Part shown: positions 1 to 8,965 of the stretch, piece by piece
Layout: each line of letters starts with the position of its first letter
Numbering within the stretch: the first letter of the stretch is position 1
DNA from: Candidatus Caldilinea saccharophila
GTDB lineage: Bacteria; Chloroflexota; Anaerolineae; Caldilineales; Caldilineaceae
Direction of reading: 5' to 3'
Assembly: GCA_016710365.1 (NCBI GenBank)
Contig: JADJVW010000044.1
Coordinates: forward strand, 1-25,510
Length of the DNA stretch: 25,510 nucleotides
Position numbers and translations under genes: made by a program
The notes under the pieces: generated by a model
Databases searched by the model: none
The model's input: the letters and a program-made list of their open reading frames with translations, nothing else
Told to the model about the DNA's origin: nothing

Positions 1-1155
1 CGCACCGACGACCAGATCATGCGGATGCTCCATTTCCACAACACTGGCCCCGATGCCATTCCCGGTCTGATCGTCATGAGCATCGCCGACATCGGCGAAG
101 GCGGGGATGACGTCGACGCCGCCAATGAGCTGGCCGTCGTGCTCTTCAACGCTCAGCCAGACTCAGTTATCTTCACCGATGCGACGCTGGCGGAGATGGG
201 GCTGGCGCTGCACCCGCAATTTGCCGAGAACAAACGTTACGCTGACGCTGCCTACGACGCAGCGACAGGTGAGTTCACTGTGCCGGCGCGTTCCGCCGCA
301 GTCTTCCTGGCCGCAGAAGTGGCCGCCGACTTTGCCGAGCGTTTTGCGGACATGGACGCAGCATTGCAAAGCCGTCGCGCCGAACAGCCGCCGCTGGAGG
401 TGATCAACGCGCCGGCCGAGGGCGGCGTGGTCGAACGCCCCGCGCCCGAAGCCGTCTCCTTCCCCGGCACGATCGGCGCGGCCCTGGGCGGTGCGGACTG
501 GGCGCCGGACGGCGCCGCGGTGCAGGCGACTGACCAGGGCGACGGTGTGTGGACGCTCACCGGCAGCCTGCCCGCGGGCAGCTACGAATTCAAGGCCGCA
601 ATCAACGGCGCGTGGGACGAAAACTACGGCATCGACGGTGAGCAGGGCGGCGCCAATCTTTCGCTGACGCTCGACGCCGACGCCGAGGTGACCTTCCACT
701 ATGACCGCGCCAGCAACGCGGTCTGGGCCACCGTCGATGGCGTCGTCGTCGCTGGCGCCGAACCGGCAGCCGGCAGCGACGAGCCCACGACTGATACCGA
801 CGGCGGCGACCTGCCCGCGGCGGCGCCCGAATCTGTCTCCTTCCCCGGCACGATCGGCGCGGCGCTGGGCGGCGCGGACTGGGCGCCGGACGACGCCGCG
901 GTGCAGGCGACGGGCGAGGAAGGCGGCATCTGGGCGTTAATCGGCAACCTGGAGACGGGCGAGTACGAGTTCAAAGCCGCCATCGACGGCGCGTGGGATG
1001 TCAACTACGGCCTCGGCGGCGAGTTGAACGGTCCCAACATCCCGCTTGTGCTCGACAGCCCCGCCACCGTCACCTTCCGCTACGACGCCACCACCAATGC
1101 CGTCTGGGCGGAGATCGCTGGCGAGGTCGTCGCTGGGGAAGCGCCGGCCGAGTAG
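1..1155 (+). CDS. Pullulanase-type glycoside hydrolase, C-terminal part (gene starts before the window)
   Basis: The reading frame is open from base 1, so this is the 3' end of a longer gene. The first ~125 codons resemble the C-terminal beta-sandwich that follows the GH13 barrel in pullulanase-type alpha-1,6-glucosidases (for example the stretch FTVPARSAAVFLA). Two X25 modules follow, at about 454-732 and 835-1113. Both begin SFPGTIGAALGGADWAPD and contain the hallmark YEFKAAI..AWD.NYG and VTFRYD/VTFHYD strings known from amylopullulanases. The two modules are joined by an acidic, Ala/Pro-rich linker. Known members debranch starch, glycogen or pullulan at alpha-1,6 bonds and are usually exported; the catalytic domain and any signal peptide lie outside the window. 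The modules are nearly identical even at DNA level, so the duplication looks recent. Family assignment is strong; exact substrate is inferred. Confidence 0.85.
   Translation, partial: RTDDQIMRMLHFHNTGPDAIPGLIVMSIADIGEGGDDVDAANELAVVLFNAQPDSVIFTDATLAEMGLALHPQFAENKRYADAAYDAATGEFTVPARSAAVFLAAEVAADFAERFADMDAALQSRRAEQPPLEVINAPAEGGVVERPAPEAVSFPGTIGAALGGADWAPDGAAVQATDQGDGVWTLTGSLPAGSYEFKAAINGAWDENYGIDGEQGGANLSLTLDADAEVTFHYDRASNAVWATVDGVVVAGAEPAAGSDEPTTDTDGGDLPAAAPESVSFPGTIGAALGGADWAPDDAAVQATGEEGGIWALIGNLETGEYEFKAAIDGAWDVNYGLGGELNGPNIPLVLDSPATVTFRYDATTNAVWAEIAGEVVAGEAPAE
454..1113 (+). repeat. Tandem duplication of the X25 module inside the pullulanase gene
   Basis: The segments 454-732 and 835-1113 are homologous in the same reading frame, offset by 381 bp. 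The first ~75 bp differ at only a few third positions, while the later parts diverge more. This is a coding domain duplication and not a mobile element. Confidence 0.8.
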
Positions 1156-1250
1156 CGGAGACTGCTGACGCAGAGACGCGGAGAGGCAGAGGTTCACAGA
1201 GAAAGTTAGTACAGAAGGGCGCAAATCAGCCGCTGGTTGGTACGGTGCAG

Positions 1251-1283
1251 AGAAACCGAGTTTTTCCAAAAAACTCGGTTTCT
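1251..1283. repeat. Perfect hairpin, dispersed-repeat type, possible terminator
   Basis: A 15-bp arm (1251-1265, AGAAACCGAGTTTTT) is followed by a 3-base loop and its exact reverse complement (1269-1283). It lies about 95 bp after the pullulanase stop. The arm has no classic 3' U-tract, so it resembles a dispersed intergenic palindrome; acting as a transcription terminator in either direction is possible. The preceding 1160-1205 stretch (CGCAGAGACG-type text) also looks like dispersed repeat; a shorter match lies near 13911. Confidence 0.6.
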
Positions 1284-1296
1284 GGCTGCTGGCTTA

Positions 1297-1312
1297 TTGA
1301 TAACGCTTTCAA
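1297..1312. promoter_or_regulatory. cre-like LacI-family operator upstream of the addB-like gene
   Basis: TTGATAACGCTTTCAA fits the classical catabolite-response consensus WTGNNARCGNWWWCAW at every position and is near-palindromic around the central CG. It ends 34 bp before the preferred ATG at 1347. LacI-family regulators of sugar genes bind such sites. It could serve a repressor encoded elsewhere, or be a leftover of pullulanase-region regulation. No convincing -10 box was found next to it. Confidence 0.45.
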
Positions 1313-1346
1313 ACTTACGTGATTCACTGTGCAGGGGAACCCGCCC

Positions 1347-4300
1347 ATGCCTACACACCTCTATACTGCGCCGGCTGCCGCCGGCAAGAGCGCCTGGGTT
1401 GTCGAACGCGTGCGCGCCGCCGCGGCCGAGTTGCGCCATACACCGCTGGTGATTGTCGCCACGCCGCTGCAGGCGCAGTCGTTGCGCGGCCGCCTGGCCG
1501 CGGCTGGCGGCGCGTTGGGTGTGGCGACAATCACCTTTGACGAGTTCTTCGCTGCCATTCTCCAGCACGCCGGCAGCGTCTACACCGAGTTGAACGGCGC
1601 CGTGCGTCACCGCCTGCTGCGCGTGACCGTCGATGCCCTGGTCGCGACGGGCGCGATCGACTTCTACCGCGGGCTGGCCGCACGGCCCGGCTTCCTCGCC
1701 GCGCTGGAGCGACTGATCGTCGAACTGAAGGGCGCTAACATCCGGTCTGACGCCTTTGCCGGCACGCTGGCTGCGCTCGACGCGCCCCCGCGCCTGCGCG
1801 AGCTGGCCGCCATCTACACGCACTACGCGACGCTGCTCGCCGCCAGCGGCTGGACCGACCGCGTCGGCCTCGGCTGGCTGGCGCTCGATGCGCTGGCGAC
1901 CGATACGCTGGCAATCGATGCGCTGGCAATCGATGCGGTGCTGCCTGCATGGTCGCCGCTCATCGTCGATGGCTTTGACAGCTTTACCGTGGTTCAGTGC
2001 GCCACGCTCGCCGCGCTGGCTCGGCGCACCGACGATCTGACCGTCCTGCTCACCCAGCCCAGCGGCGTCCAGACAGCTTCGCCCTACCGCCTCTTCGGCG
2101 ACACCGTTGCCCAAGTGGCGGCCGCGCTGGGGACGGCGCCGCTGCCGCTGCCGCTGCCTGCGTCCGCCGTCCCCAGCGCCCATCCGCTGCGCGCGCTGGC
2201 CGAGAGCCTCTTTGCCGGCCACGGCGAGGCTGTGGCCGAGAGCCTCTTTGCCGGCCACGGCGAGGCTGTGGCCGAGAGCCTCTTTGCCGGCCGCGACGGA
2301 ACTGTGACCGAGGGCCTCTCTGCTGGCCGCGGCGAGGCTGTGGCCGAGAGCCTCTTTGCCGGCCACGACGGAACTGTGACCGAGGGCCTCTCTGCTGGCC
2401 GCGACGAGGCTGTGCCCGCGTCCTTGCTCACGCTGTTGGCCGCGGCCGATCGCGCCGGCGAGGTGCGCGCTGCGCTGCGCTGGCTCAAGGCGCGCATCGT
2501 CGTCGACGGCTGCCGGCCCGACGAGCTGGCACTGCTGGCGCGCAGTCTGACGCCTTATCGCGACCTCGTCGCTCAGACCGCCGCCGAGTTCGGGCTGCCG
2601 GTGCACTTTGCCGCCAAGCTGCCGCTGCGCCAGAACCCGGCCATCGCCGCGCTGCTCGATCTGCTGGCGCTCTTTCTGCCCGACGCGCCGAGCGCAGGCT
2701 ATCGCCTGCCGCGGCGTGCGCTGGTCGAAACGTGGCGCTCGCCCTACTTCACCTGGCGCGCCGGCGACGCGGCGCCCGATCTGCTGCCCGGCGACGCCGA
2801 CCGGCTCGATGCGCTGGCGCGCCGTTTCCAGGTGATGCGCGGGCTGGCGCAGTGGCGCGAGGCCTTTGCCCTGCTTGCCGTACAGCGCCCGCACGCCGCC
2901 GCCACCGACGACCGCGCGGACGCGCCATCGGTGGCTGACGATGATGCCGCTGTCAATCTCGCCGCGCGCTTCGAGCGCTTTGTCGCTGCCCTGACCCCGC
3001 CGGCGGCGGCCAGCCTGCGCGACTTTGTGGCCTGGCTCGAAACGCTGATCGGCGCCGATGAGGAGCTACCCGCGCACGAAGACGGCGCACCGGCCAGCGG
3101 CTTCAGCCTCGAAATGATCGCGTCGATCCACGGCGCCGCGCAGAGTGAAGCCGCCGGCGGGCAGCTCGCGGCGTTGCGCCGCCGCGACATTGCCGCGCTG
3201 CGCGCCTTCAAGGAGGTGCTGCGTGGGCTGGTATGGGCTGAGGAGGCAATGGCGTCACTTGGCGCTGCGGACGCGCCGCTGACCCATGCGCGCTTTGTAA
3301 ACGAGTTGACGGCCGCGGTCGATGCGGCCGCCTATGCGCCGCCGCTCGACCGTGGCCGCGCCATCCTGGCGGCGGACATGCTTGATGTGCGCGGCGTCGC
3401 TTATCGTGGGGTGGCGCTGCTGGGCATGGCCGAGGGTGAGATGCCACAGCGCCGGCGCGAGGATGCCTTTCTGCGCGACCGCGACCGGGCGGATCTGCAA
3501 GCCGCGGGACTGCCCGTTGCATCTTCGACGCGCAGCTTCGAACGCGAGTACTTCTATCTGACGGTTGCCCGCGCGCGGGAATGGCTGCTGCTTACCCGCC
3601 CACGTCTGGCGGAGGGCGGCGCAGCCTGGGAGCCTTCGCCCTACTGGCAGGAAGTGGTGCAACGGAGTAACTGCGCGCCCGAAAGTGTGCCGGGCGAATA
3701 CCGGCCAGGATTGGCGAGCGCGGCGTCGCTGGCCGAAGTGCTGGAGCGTGCGCTGCGTGATCCGGCTGCGCAGGCATGGCTGGCCGCACAGCAGCCCGGC
3801 CTGTGGCAGCGCGTGCAGCACGGCGCCGCGATCGTTCGCCAGCGTGCATCCTTTGTCGGCGCCAGCCCTTCCCGACGGCTTACTGGGCAACGATCCCGCC
3901 GCGCTGGCCGCGCTGCGCCCGCACCTGCGCCGCTGGACGCCCACGCGGCTGGAACACTACCGCGCCTGCCCGCACTGGTACTACGTCGCCCATGTGCTCG
4001 GCCTGGAGGCGCGCCAGGAAGCGGAAGAAGGGCTGAATCTTGCCCAGCGCGGCACACTCTATCACCGGATTCTCGAGCAGCTTTATCGCGAGACGGGCGC
4101 GACGGCCAGCACGGAAGCACGATTGGCTGCGCTGCCCGCCGTTGCCCAGCGCGTCTTCGCGGAAGCACCGGCGCGTGATGGCTTCCGCGTCACAGCCTGG
4201 TGGCAGCAGACGCGCGTCGAGATCGAGTCCGACGTGGCGCGGTCGCTGGTTGCACTGGCTGACTACGACGGCGCGCCGATTGCGCTGGAGGCGACCTTTG

Positions 4301-4764
4301 GCCGCGACGCGCTGCTGGAGCTGTCGTTGGATGGTGAGCCGTACACGATCAGCGGCATCATCGACCGCATCGACCGGAGGCCGGATGGCACGCTGCGCAT
4401 CATCGACTACAAGAGCGGCGTGGGCGATCTCGACACGGCCAAAGCGTTGATCGACGGCAAGCGGCTGCAACTGGCGCTCTACGCGCTGGCCGCGCAGCAG
4501 GCGCTGGCCCTGGGAACTGTCAGCGATGGCTTCTACTGGTTCGTGCCCAAGGCGCAGCCCAGCCGGTGGTCGCTGGCAACTTTTGAGCATCCGGACACTG
4601 GCGCCGTGGGTGCGGGTGCAGCCATCGACCTTGCCACGCGACATGCCGATGCTGCCGTGGCCGGCGCACGGCAAGGCCATTTCACGCCGCGCCCGCCCGG
4701 CAGCGGCTGCCCGGATTACTGCCCGGCGGTCGCGTTCTGCTGGCGGTATAGACCAAAAGATTGA
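1347..4764 (+). CDS. addB: AddB-like helicase/nuclease with Fe-S type PD-(D/E)XK domain (frameshifted as read)
   Basis: This resembles the AddB subunit of AddAB, which with AddA processes double-strand DNA ends for recombination. Start ATG 1347 is preferred over GTG 1329 because AGGGGAA lies 7 bases before it. The N-terminus has a P-loop-like PAAAGKS. A UvrD-like C-terminal helicase segment follows (TVARAREWLLLTRPRLA near 3560). After the break near 3870 the frame continues with LRPHLRRWTPTRLEHYRACPH, GTLYHRILEQLY, GIIDRID and IIDYKSG, the nuclease core. The C-terminal C-x3-C-x5-C together with the earlier Cys (YRACPH) matches the AddB iron-sulfur staple. The span is one base over a multiple of three, fitting a single inserted base and a product of about 1,138 residues. 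As read, the first frame runs to a stop at 4176-4178 without the nuclease. It carries pentapeptide (1878-1937) and 12-residue (2199-2414) tandem repeats. Confidence 0.8.
1878..1937 (+). repeat. Four tandem 15-bp units in the AddB-like gene
   Basis: The units encode LALDA, LATDT, LAIDA and LAIDA in frame. The last two are identical at DNA level (CTGGCAATCGATGCG), which points to slippage or recent duplication within the coding sequence. Confidence 0.75.
2199..2414 (+). repeat. Six tandem 36-bp units (12-residue repeat) in the AddB-like gene
   Basis: Six contiguous in-frame 36-bp units begin at 2199, 2235, 2271, 2307, 2343 and 2379. Units 1 and 2 are identical (AESLFAGHGEAV). Units 3+4 and 5+6 form a higher-order 72-bp pair in which AESLFAG..GTV alternates with TEGLSAGR..EAV. 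The repeat keeps the frame and lies between helicase-like segments. It looks like a minisatellite that may vary in copy number. Confidence 0.9.
3861..3880 (+). other. Frame break in the AddB-like gene
   Basis: Family-like sequence in the first frame ends around RASFVGASP and resumes one base later as LPDGLLGNDPAALAAL. Removing one C from the CCC run after 3870 would join them. This is a single-base insertion type and may be a sequencing error or a real mutation. Confidence 0.75.
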
Positions 4765-4769
4765 TGTGG

Positions 4770-4799
4770 TTGACGCTGATGAAGATGATGGCCTAAAAT
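4770..4799 (+). promoter_or_regulatory. Sigma70-type promoter for the MazE/MazF pair
   Basis: A -35 box TTGACG (4770-4775) and a -10 box TAAAAT (4794-4799) are separated by 18 bp; each matches the consensus at five of six positions. The -35 begins 6 bp after the AddB stop. Transcription would begin near 4806, about 38 bases before the antitoxin ATG. Two copies of AGGGTCG (4800-4806, 4825-4831), 25 bp apart, could be part of an autoregulatory site; that is inference. Confidence 0.55.
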
Positions 4800-4843
4800 A
4801 GGGTCGTAGATTTGGGGCTAAGTCAGGGTCGCAAGGAGGGGAT

Positions 4844-5077
4844 ATGCAACAGGCAAAGTTTAGTTTGACGCCGGGGTTGAGCGAGTTCGTCGCCAGCTAT
4901 GCCGCGTATGGATTCAAGGACAAGAGTTCGATGGTGCAGACCGCGCTCCTGAAGCTCAAAGAGGAGATCGAACGCAAGGAATTACGTGAATCGGCCGAAC
5001 TCTATGCCACTGTCTATGAAGAAGAGGCCGATCTGCGCGAACTGACCGAAAGTGCAATTCAAGGCTGGCCGGAATGA
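4844..5077 (+). CDS. mazE: MazE-type antitoxin, ribbon-helix-helix-like
   Basis: A 77-residue protein preceded by a strong AAGGAGGGG ribosome-binding site. The N-terminal half (FSLTPGLSEFVASYAAYGFKDKSSMVQTALLKLKEEI) has the short strand plus two-helix pattern of ribbon-helix-helix antitoxins. The C-terminal half is acidic (YEEEADLRELTE), as expected for the segment that wraps around the toxin. Its stop overlaps the start of the MazF gene by four bases (ATGA at 5074-5077), so the two are probably translationally coupled. Known antitoxins of this kind neutralise the toxin and repress their own promoter. The DNA-binding fold is inferred from pattern and the identity rests largely on its partner. 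Confidence 0.8.
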   Translation: MQQAKFSLTPGLSEFVASYAAYGFKDKSSMVQTALLKLKEEIERKELRESAELYATVYEEEADLRELTESAIQGWPE

Positions 5078-5430
5078 GTGCGCTTATGCGCGGCATGGTG
5101 ATCGATGTCAACCTTGATCCCGTGCAGGGATCGGAAACTGGTAAGGTACGTCCCTGCGTGATTGTGACCAATGACGCCTATAACGCCAGACTGCCGGTGA
5201 TTCAAGTCGTTCCGCTTACGGCATGGAGCGAGAAGAAAGCAGCCATCATCACGAACGTTCCGATTGTTCCCGACTCACAAAATGGTTTGACAAAACGGTC
5301 GATTGCCGACTGCCTGCAAACGCGTCCGGTCGACCATCACCAGCGCTTGATCAAGGTGCGCGGCCAGCTTGACGCCAAGAGTTTGGCAAGTATTGATGAG
5401 GCGCTGAAAAAAGTCTTTGCGCTCAAGTAG
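5074..5430 (+). CDS. mazF: MazF/PemK-family endoribonuclease toxin
   Basis: A 118-residue protein with the family pattern RGMVIDVNLDPVQGSETGKVRPCVIVTND, followed by VVPLT and, further on, GLTKRSIADCLQTRPVD. MazF toxins cut mRNA at short motifs and halt growth when the unstable antitoxin is lost. Start ATG 5074 overlaps the antitoxin stop; ATG 5086 is an alternative. Full family length and conserved residues suggest an intact toxin. It sits between the AddB-like and AddA-like genes, with 31 bases to the latter, so it interrupts what is normally a contiguous addB-addA operon. Read-through from its promoter could drive the AddA-like gene. Confidence 0.92.
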   Translation: MSALMRGMVIDVNLDPVQGSETGKVRPCVIVTNDAYNARLPVIQVVPLTAWSEKKAAIITNVPIVPDSQNGLTKRSIADCLQTRPVDHHQRLIKVRGQLDAKSLASIDEALKKVFALK

Positions 5431-5461
5431 GCCGCTTGATTTGCCAGCGGAATCAGCACAC

Positions 5462-8400
5462 ATGCGTCCTTTACACCCGATCGTTCTCCAAACGCCGCCC
5501 AGCGACGACCAGATGCCGGCCGTCGCCACGACCGATCGCGATGTGGTGCTGGTGGCCGGCGCCGGTGCGGGTAAGACGCGCACGCTGGTGGCGCGCATCC
5601 TGCACCTGCTGGCGCAGGGCGCGCCGGCGCGTGGCATCCTGGCCGTCACCTTCACCGTCAAGGCCGCGCGCGAGATGCGCAACCGGCTGCGCCAGGAGAT
5701 CGCCAATTATCTAGCGCAGCCCGGGCTGGAGACGATAGAACGCGCCCGCTGGCAGGCGATCTACGCCGACCTCGACGCCGCGCGCATTGGCACGATTCAT
5801 GGCCTGTGCAGCGAGATTCTGCGCGCGCATCCGGCCGAAGCGGCCATCGACCCCGATTTTGCCGTGCTGGAAGAGGCGGCGATGCTGCAACTGCGCACCG
5901 AGGCGCTGGCCGAAGCGCTCGCCTGGGCCGCCGCCGACGCGGCCGCCACCGTGCTCTTTGCCCACTTCACGGCCGATGAGCTGGCGGCGCTGCTCGACGC
6001 GCTGCTCGCCGACCGTCTGAACGCCGAGTCGCTCTGCGCGCAATGTGGCTGGGAGCAGTGGTCGACACACGCCAACGCCGCCCTCAGCGAAGCGCTGGCC
6101 GATGAGTCGCTGACCGCCGACGCCGCCGAGATTCTGCACCTGGAGGCGGACGGCGCTCTGGCTGTAGCGCTGGCAGCCGGTGATCCACTGGCGCCGGCGC
6201 TGGCCGACTTTGCGGACGCATGGCGTACGGTGCAGTACAGCCTGGCAGCCGGCGATGCGGCGCAGGTGATCGCAACGTTGCCGCGTCTGCGTGCGGCCGT
6301 GCCCGGCAATCGCGGCCGCGCTGCAAATTGGCCGGGCGTCGATATCAAGACGCTGACCAGGGACGTGCGCGACGCCTACGACGCCCAGATCAAGCCGCTG
6401 GTGGAGGGCGTCGACCCGGCGCTGGATGCCCTGCTGGCCGAGCTTATGCCCCAGATCGAGCGCCTCTTCCACAACGCGCTCGCCCGCTATCACGCACGCA
6501 AGGAGGAGCGTCACGCGCTCGACTTCGACGATTTGGAGGCGTGCACGCTCGATCTGCTGCGCACCAATGCCGAGGTCTGTGCGCGCTGGCAGGAGGAGGC
6601 GCACGCGCTGCTCGTCGACGAGTTTCAGGATACCAATGGACGCCAGCGCGACCTGGTGCGGCTGCTCAACGCCGGTCGCGGGCGGCTCTTCATCGTCGGC
6701 GATGCCAAGCAGTCGATCTACCGCTTCCGCGGCGCCGACGTCGAGGTCTTCCGCCAGGAGCGCGCCGCCATCGAGCAGCATGGCCTGCGCTGCGACATGC
6801 AACGCTCTTACCGCAGCCACGCCGCGCTGCTCGATGCGCTCAACCCGCTGCTGGCCGGCGTCCTGGGCGACGCGGCCGACGCCAGCGAACCCTGGCGCGA
6901 GCCATTCGCCGCGCTGCACGCCGTCCGCCCTACCGATCCAGCCGCGCTGCCGCCGCCCTTTATCGAATTTCATCTTGCCATCGGCGCCAAAGGTGATGGC
7001 AGCCTCGAGCGAGCGGCGGATGGGCTGGCGATGCGGCTGCGTGCGTTGATCGGCGTCTCCGGAGCGTCGCCGGCGTGGGAGAATGTCGCCGTGCTCTGCC
7101 GCACCGCGCGTGGCTTTGCCGCCTACGAAGATGCCTTCGAGCGCGCCCGCATCCCCTACGAAACGGTTGCCGGCCGCGGCTTTCTCGACCGGCCGGAGGT
7201 GCGCGATCTGCTCAACGCGCTGCAAGCGTTGGCCGATCCCACCGACGACCTGGCGCTCTATGGGCTGCTGCGTTCGCCCGCCATCGGCCTGTCCGACACG
7301 CTGCTGCACCACCTGCGCCTGCCCGGTGATGGGGCGTCTGGTGATGCTGCGCTTGATGACACTGCCCCTGGTGCGCTCTGGCGCGCCCTCCGCAGCGCGC
7401 CGGACGAAGCCTGTCGCGCCGCGGCCGCGCTGATCGAGGATCTCAACCGGCTGGTCGGCCGCATCACCGTGGCCGACCAGCTCAAGCACTTTATCGACCG
7501 CACCGGCTACCGGGCGATCCTGCTGGCGGCGGGCGATGGCCGCGGCGCGCGCAATGTGAGCAAGCTCCTGCTCGACGCCCAGCGCAGCGCGTCGGTCAGC
7601 ACCGGCGCGTTCCTGGAGCTTGTGCGCGGTCTGCGCAAGAGCGGCACGCGCGAGGGCGAGGCGCGCGCCGACAGCCACGGCGCCGTGCAGATCATGTCGG
7701 TGCATCAGGCCAAAGGGCTGGAGTTCCCGATTGTCGTGATCGGCGACGCCGCGGTCAGCGCGAGTGGTCGCGCTGCCGCCGTACTGCTTGACCCTGAACT
7801 GGGGGTGGTCGTCAACTATGCCGGCGAGGAGGGCGCGCCGCTGGTCTGGAAGCTGGCGCAGCGCCGCGCCCAGCGCAAGGAAGCCGCCGAAAGCGAACGC
7901 CTGCTCTATGTCGCCGCCACGCGCGCCCAGGATCGCCTGCTGCTTTCCGGCCACATCCGTGCGGTCAAAAAGAGCGGCGAACTGAGCATTGACGGCTGGC
8001 TGGGCCAGCTCTGCACCGGCGCCGGATTGGTGGGGCTGCCGCAGGGTTGCGACATGGAGGGCGACGGCGCGTGGCCGCTGCACTTGACGCCAGCGGGCGC
8101 GCCATCCGGCGCCGCGACGATCGGCGGGGCGCTCTACGCCGCGCAATACCGCGCCAGCGTGAGCGCCGAAACGCTGGCCGAGGTCGAAGCACCCGCCACA
8201 GCCGCCACGCCGCGACTGCTCGACCCGCTGCCCTCGGTCGTGAAAGCGGCCGCAGGCGATGAGACGCCGCCGCGCGTCTGGCGCGTGGTTCCGCGGCAGG
8301 CGCAGCGCTGGGCGCCAGGGTGGGTGGTCGGCAAGCTCGTGCATGACGCGATTGCGGCGTGGCGCTTTCCCACCGACCTGCACTTTGCCGCCTGGTGCCG

Positions 8401-8965
8401 GGCGCAGGCGGGTGGCTACGGCTTGCTCGATGCGGCGCGACTCGACGACGCAGTGCGCCGCACGCGCCGACTGCTCGACAACCTGCGCCGCCATCCGCTC
8501 TACGCCGAAATCGAGGCCGCGGATGTGCGCCGGCATGAGCTGCCCTATGTACTCGGCGCAGCAGATAACGACAGCGCGCCTGCTTTCGGCCAGATCGACC
8601 TGCTCTTCTGCCGCGACGGGCGCTGGACGCTGGTCGATTTCAAGAGCGACCGCCTGCGCGACGCACGCGCCCGCCAACAGTTGTTGGCAGAGAGCGACTA
8701 TCCCGCGCAGGTCGAGCGTTATCTGGCCGCGGTCACTGCGCTGCTGGGCGTGCGGCCGCGCGGGCTACTCTGCCTGCTTGATGATCGCGGCGCGTGCAGT
8801 GTAGTCGAGGTCGGCGCCGAGGTCGATCAGGGGCTAGCCGCGCCGGTCACGCCGGTGGGCGATGACGACGCCTGGGCTGCTGCGCACGATCTGGCCGATC
8901 CGCCTGCGCGGCGCTGCTTCACGCGCGCTGGCCGATGGGCTGCCCACGCCGGAGGTCGGCTATGA
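5462..8965 (+). CDS. addA: AddA-like UvrD-type helicase/exonuclease
   Basis: This is the AddA-type SF1 helicase with a C-terminal RecB-like nuclease; in AddAB it unwinds and resects broken DNA ends. Start ATG 5462 is preferred over TTG 5417, which lies inside mazF. Visible motifs: Walker A GAGAGKT (residues 33-39), Walker B LLVDEFQDTN (~385), GDAKQSIYRFRGAD (~413), MSVHQAKGLEFPIVVIGD (~744), LLYVAATRAQDRLLLSG (~814), and the nuclease core GQIDLLF...TLVDFKSD (~1043-1063). It follows mazF by 31 bases. The frame as read ends at 8965 in low-quality sequence (RRCFTRAGRWAAHAGGRL). A shift of one frame near 8905-8940 extends the protein to 9170, where it overlaps the next start. The helicase and nuclease domains are complete either way. 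Confidence 0.88.
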   Translation: MRPLHPIVLQTPPSDDQMPAVATTDRDVVLVAGAGAGKTRTLVARILHLLAQGAPARGILAVTFTVKAAREMRNRLRQEIANYLAQPGLETIERARWQAIYADLDAARIGTIHGLCSEILRAHPAEAAIDPDFAVLEEAAMLQLRTEALAEALAWAAADAAATVLFAHFTADELAALLDALLADRLNAESLCAQCGWEQWSTHANAALSEALADESLTADAAEILHLEADGALAVALAAGDPLAPALADFADAWRTVQYSLAAGDAAQVIATLPRLRAAVPGNRGRAANWPGVDIKTLTRDVRDAYDAQIKPLVEGVDPALDALLAELMPQIERLFHNALARYHARKEERHALDFDDLEACTLDLLRTNAEVCARWQEEAHALLVDEFQDTNGRQRDLVRLLNAGRGRLFIVGDAKQSIYRFRGADVEVFRQERAAIEQHGLRCDMQRSYRSHAALLDALNPLLAGVLGDAADASEPWREPFAALHAVRPTDPAALPPPFIEFHLAIGAKGDGSLERAADGLAMRLRALIGVSGASPAWENVAVLCRTARGFAAYEDAFERARIPYETVAGRGFLDRPEVRDLLNALQALADPTDDLALYGLLRSPAIGLSDTLLHHLRLPGDGASGDAALDDTAPGALWRALRSAPDEACRAAAALIEDLNRLVGRITVADQLKHFIDRTGYRAILLAAGDGRGARNVSKLLLDAQRSASVSTGAFLELVRGLRKSGTREGEARADSHGAVQIMSVHQAKGLEFPIVVIGDAAVSASGRAAAVLLDPELGVVVNYAGEEGAPLVWKLAQRRAQRKEAAESERLLYVAATRAQDRLLLSGHIRAVKKSGELSIDGWLGQLCTGAGLVGLPQGCDMEGDGAWPLHLTPAGAPSGAATIGGALYAAQYRASVSAETLAEVEAPATAATPRLLDPLPSVVKAAAGDETPPRVWRVVPRQAQRWAPGWVVGKLVHDAIAAWRFPTDLHFAAWCRAQAGGYGLLDAARLDDAVRRTRRLLDNLRRHPLYAEIEAADVRRHELPYVLGAADNDSAPAFGQIDLLFCRDGRWTLVDFKSDRLRDARARQQLLAESDYPAQVERYLAAVTALLGVRPRGLLCLLDDRGACSVVEVGAEVDQGLAAPVTPVGDDDAWAAAHDLADPPARRCFTRAGRWAAHAGGRL

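Noticed and set aside
2199..2414. CRISPR-like array of 36-bp repeats
   Set aside because: The units are contiguous with no spacers, and they are in frame within a coding gene.
1206..2894. Minus-strand open frame of 562 codons opposite the AddB-like gene
   Set aside because: Its composition and repetitiveness (it mirrors the 36-bp repeat) indicate a shadow; the plus strand has clear motifs.
5711..8677. Very long minus-strand open frame (988 codons) opposite the AddA-like gene
   Set aside because: It is low-complexity, rich in Arg/Gln/His/Ala, shows no family motifs, and is a mirror effect of GC-rich coding on the other strand.
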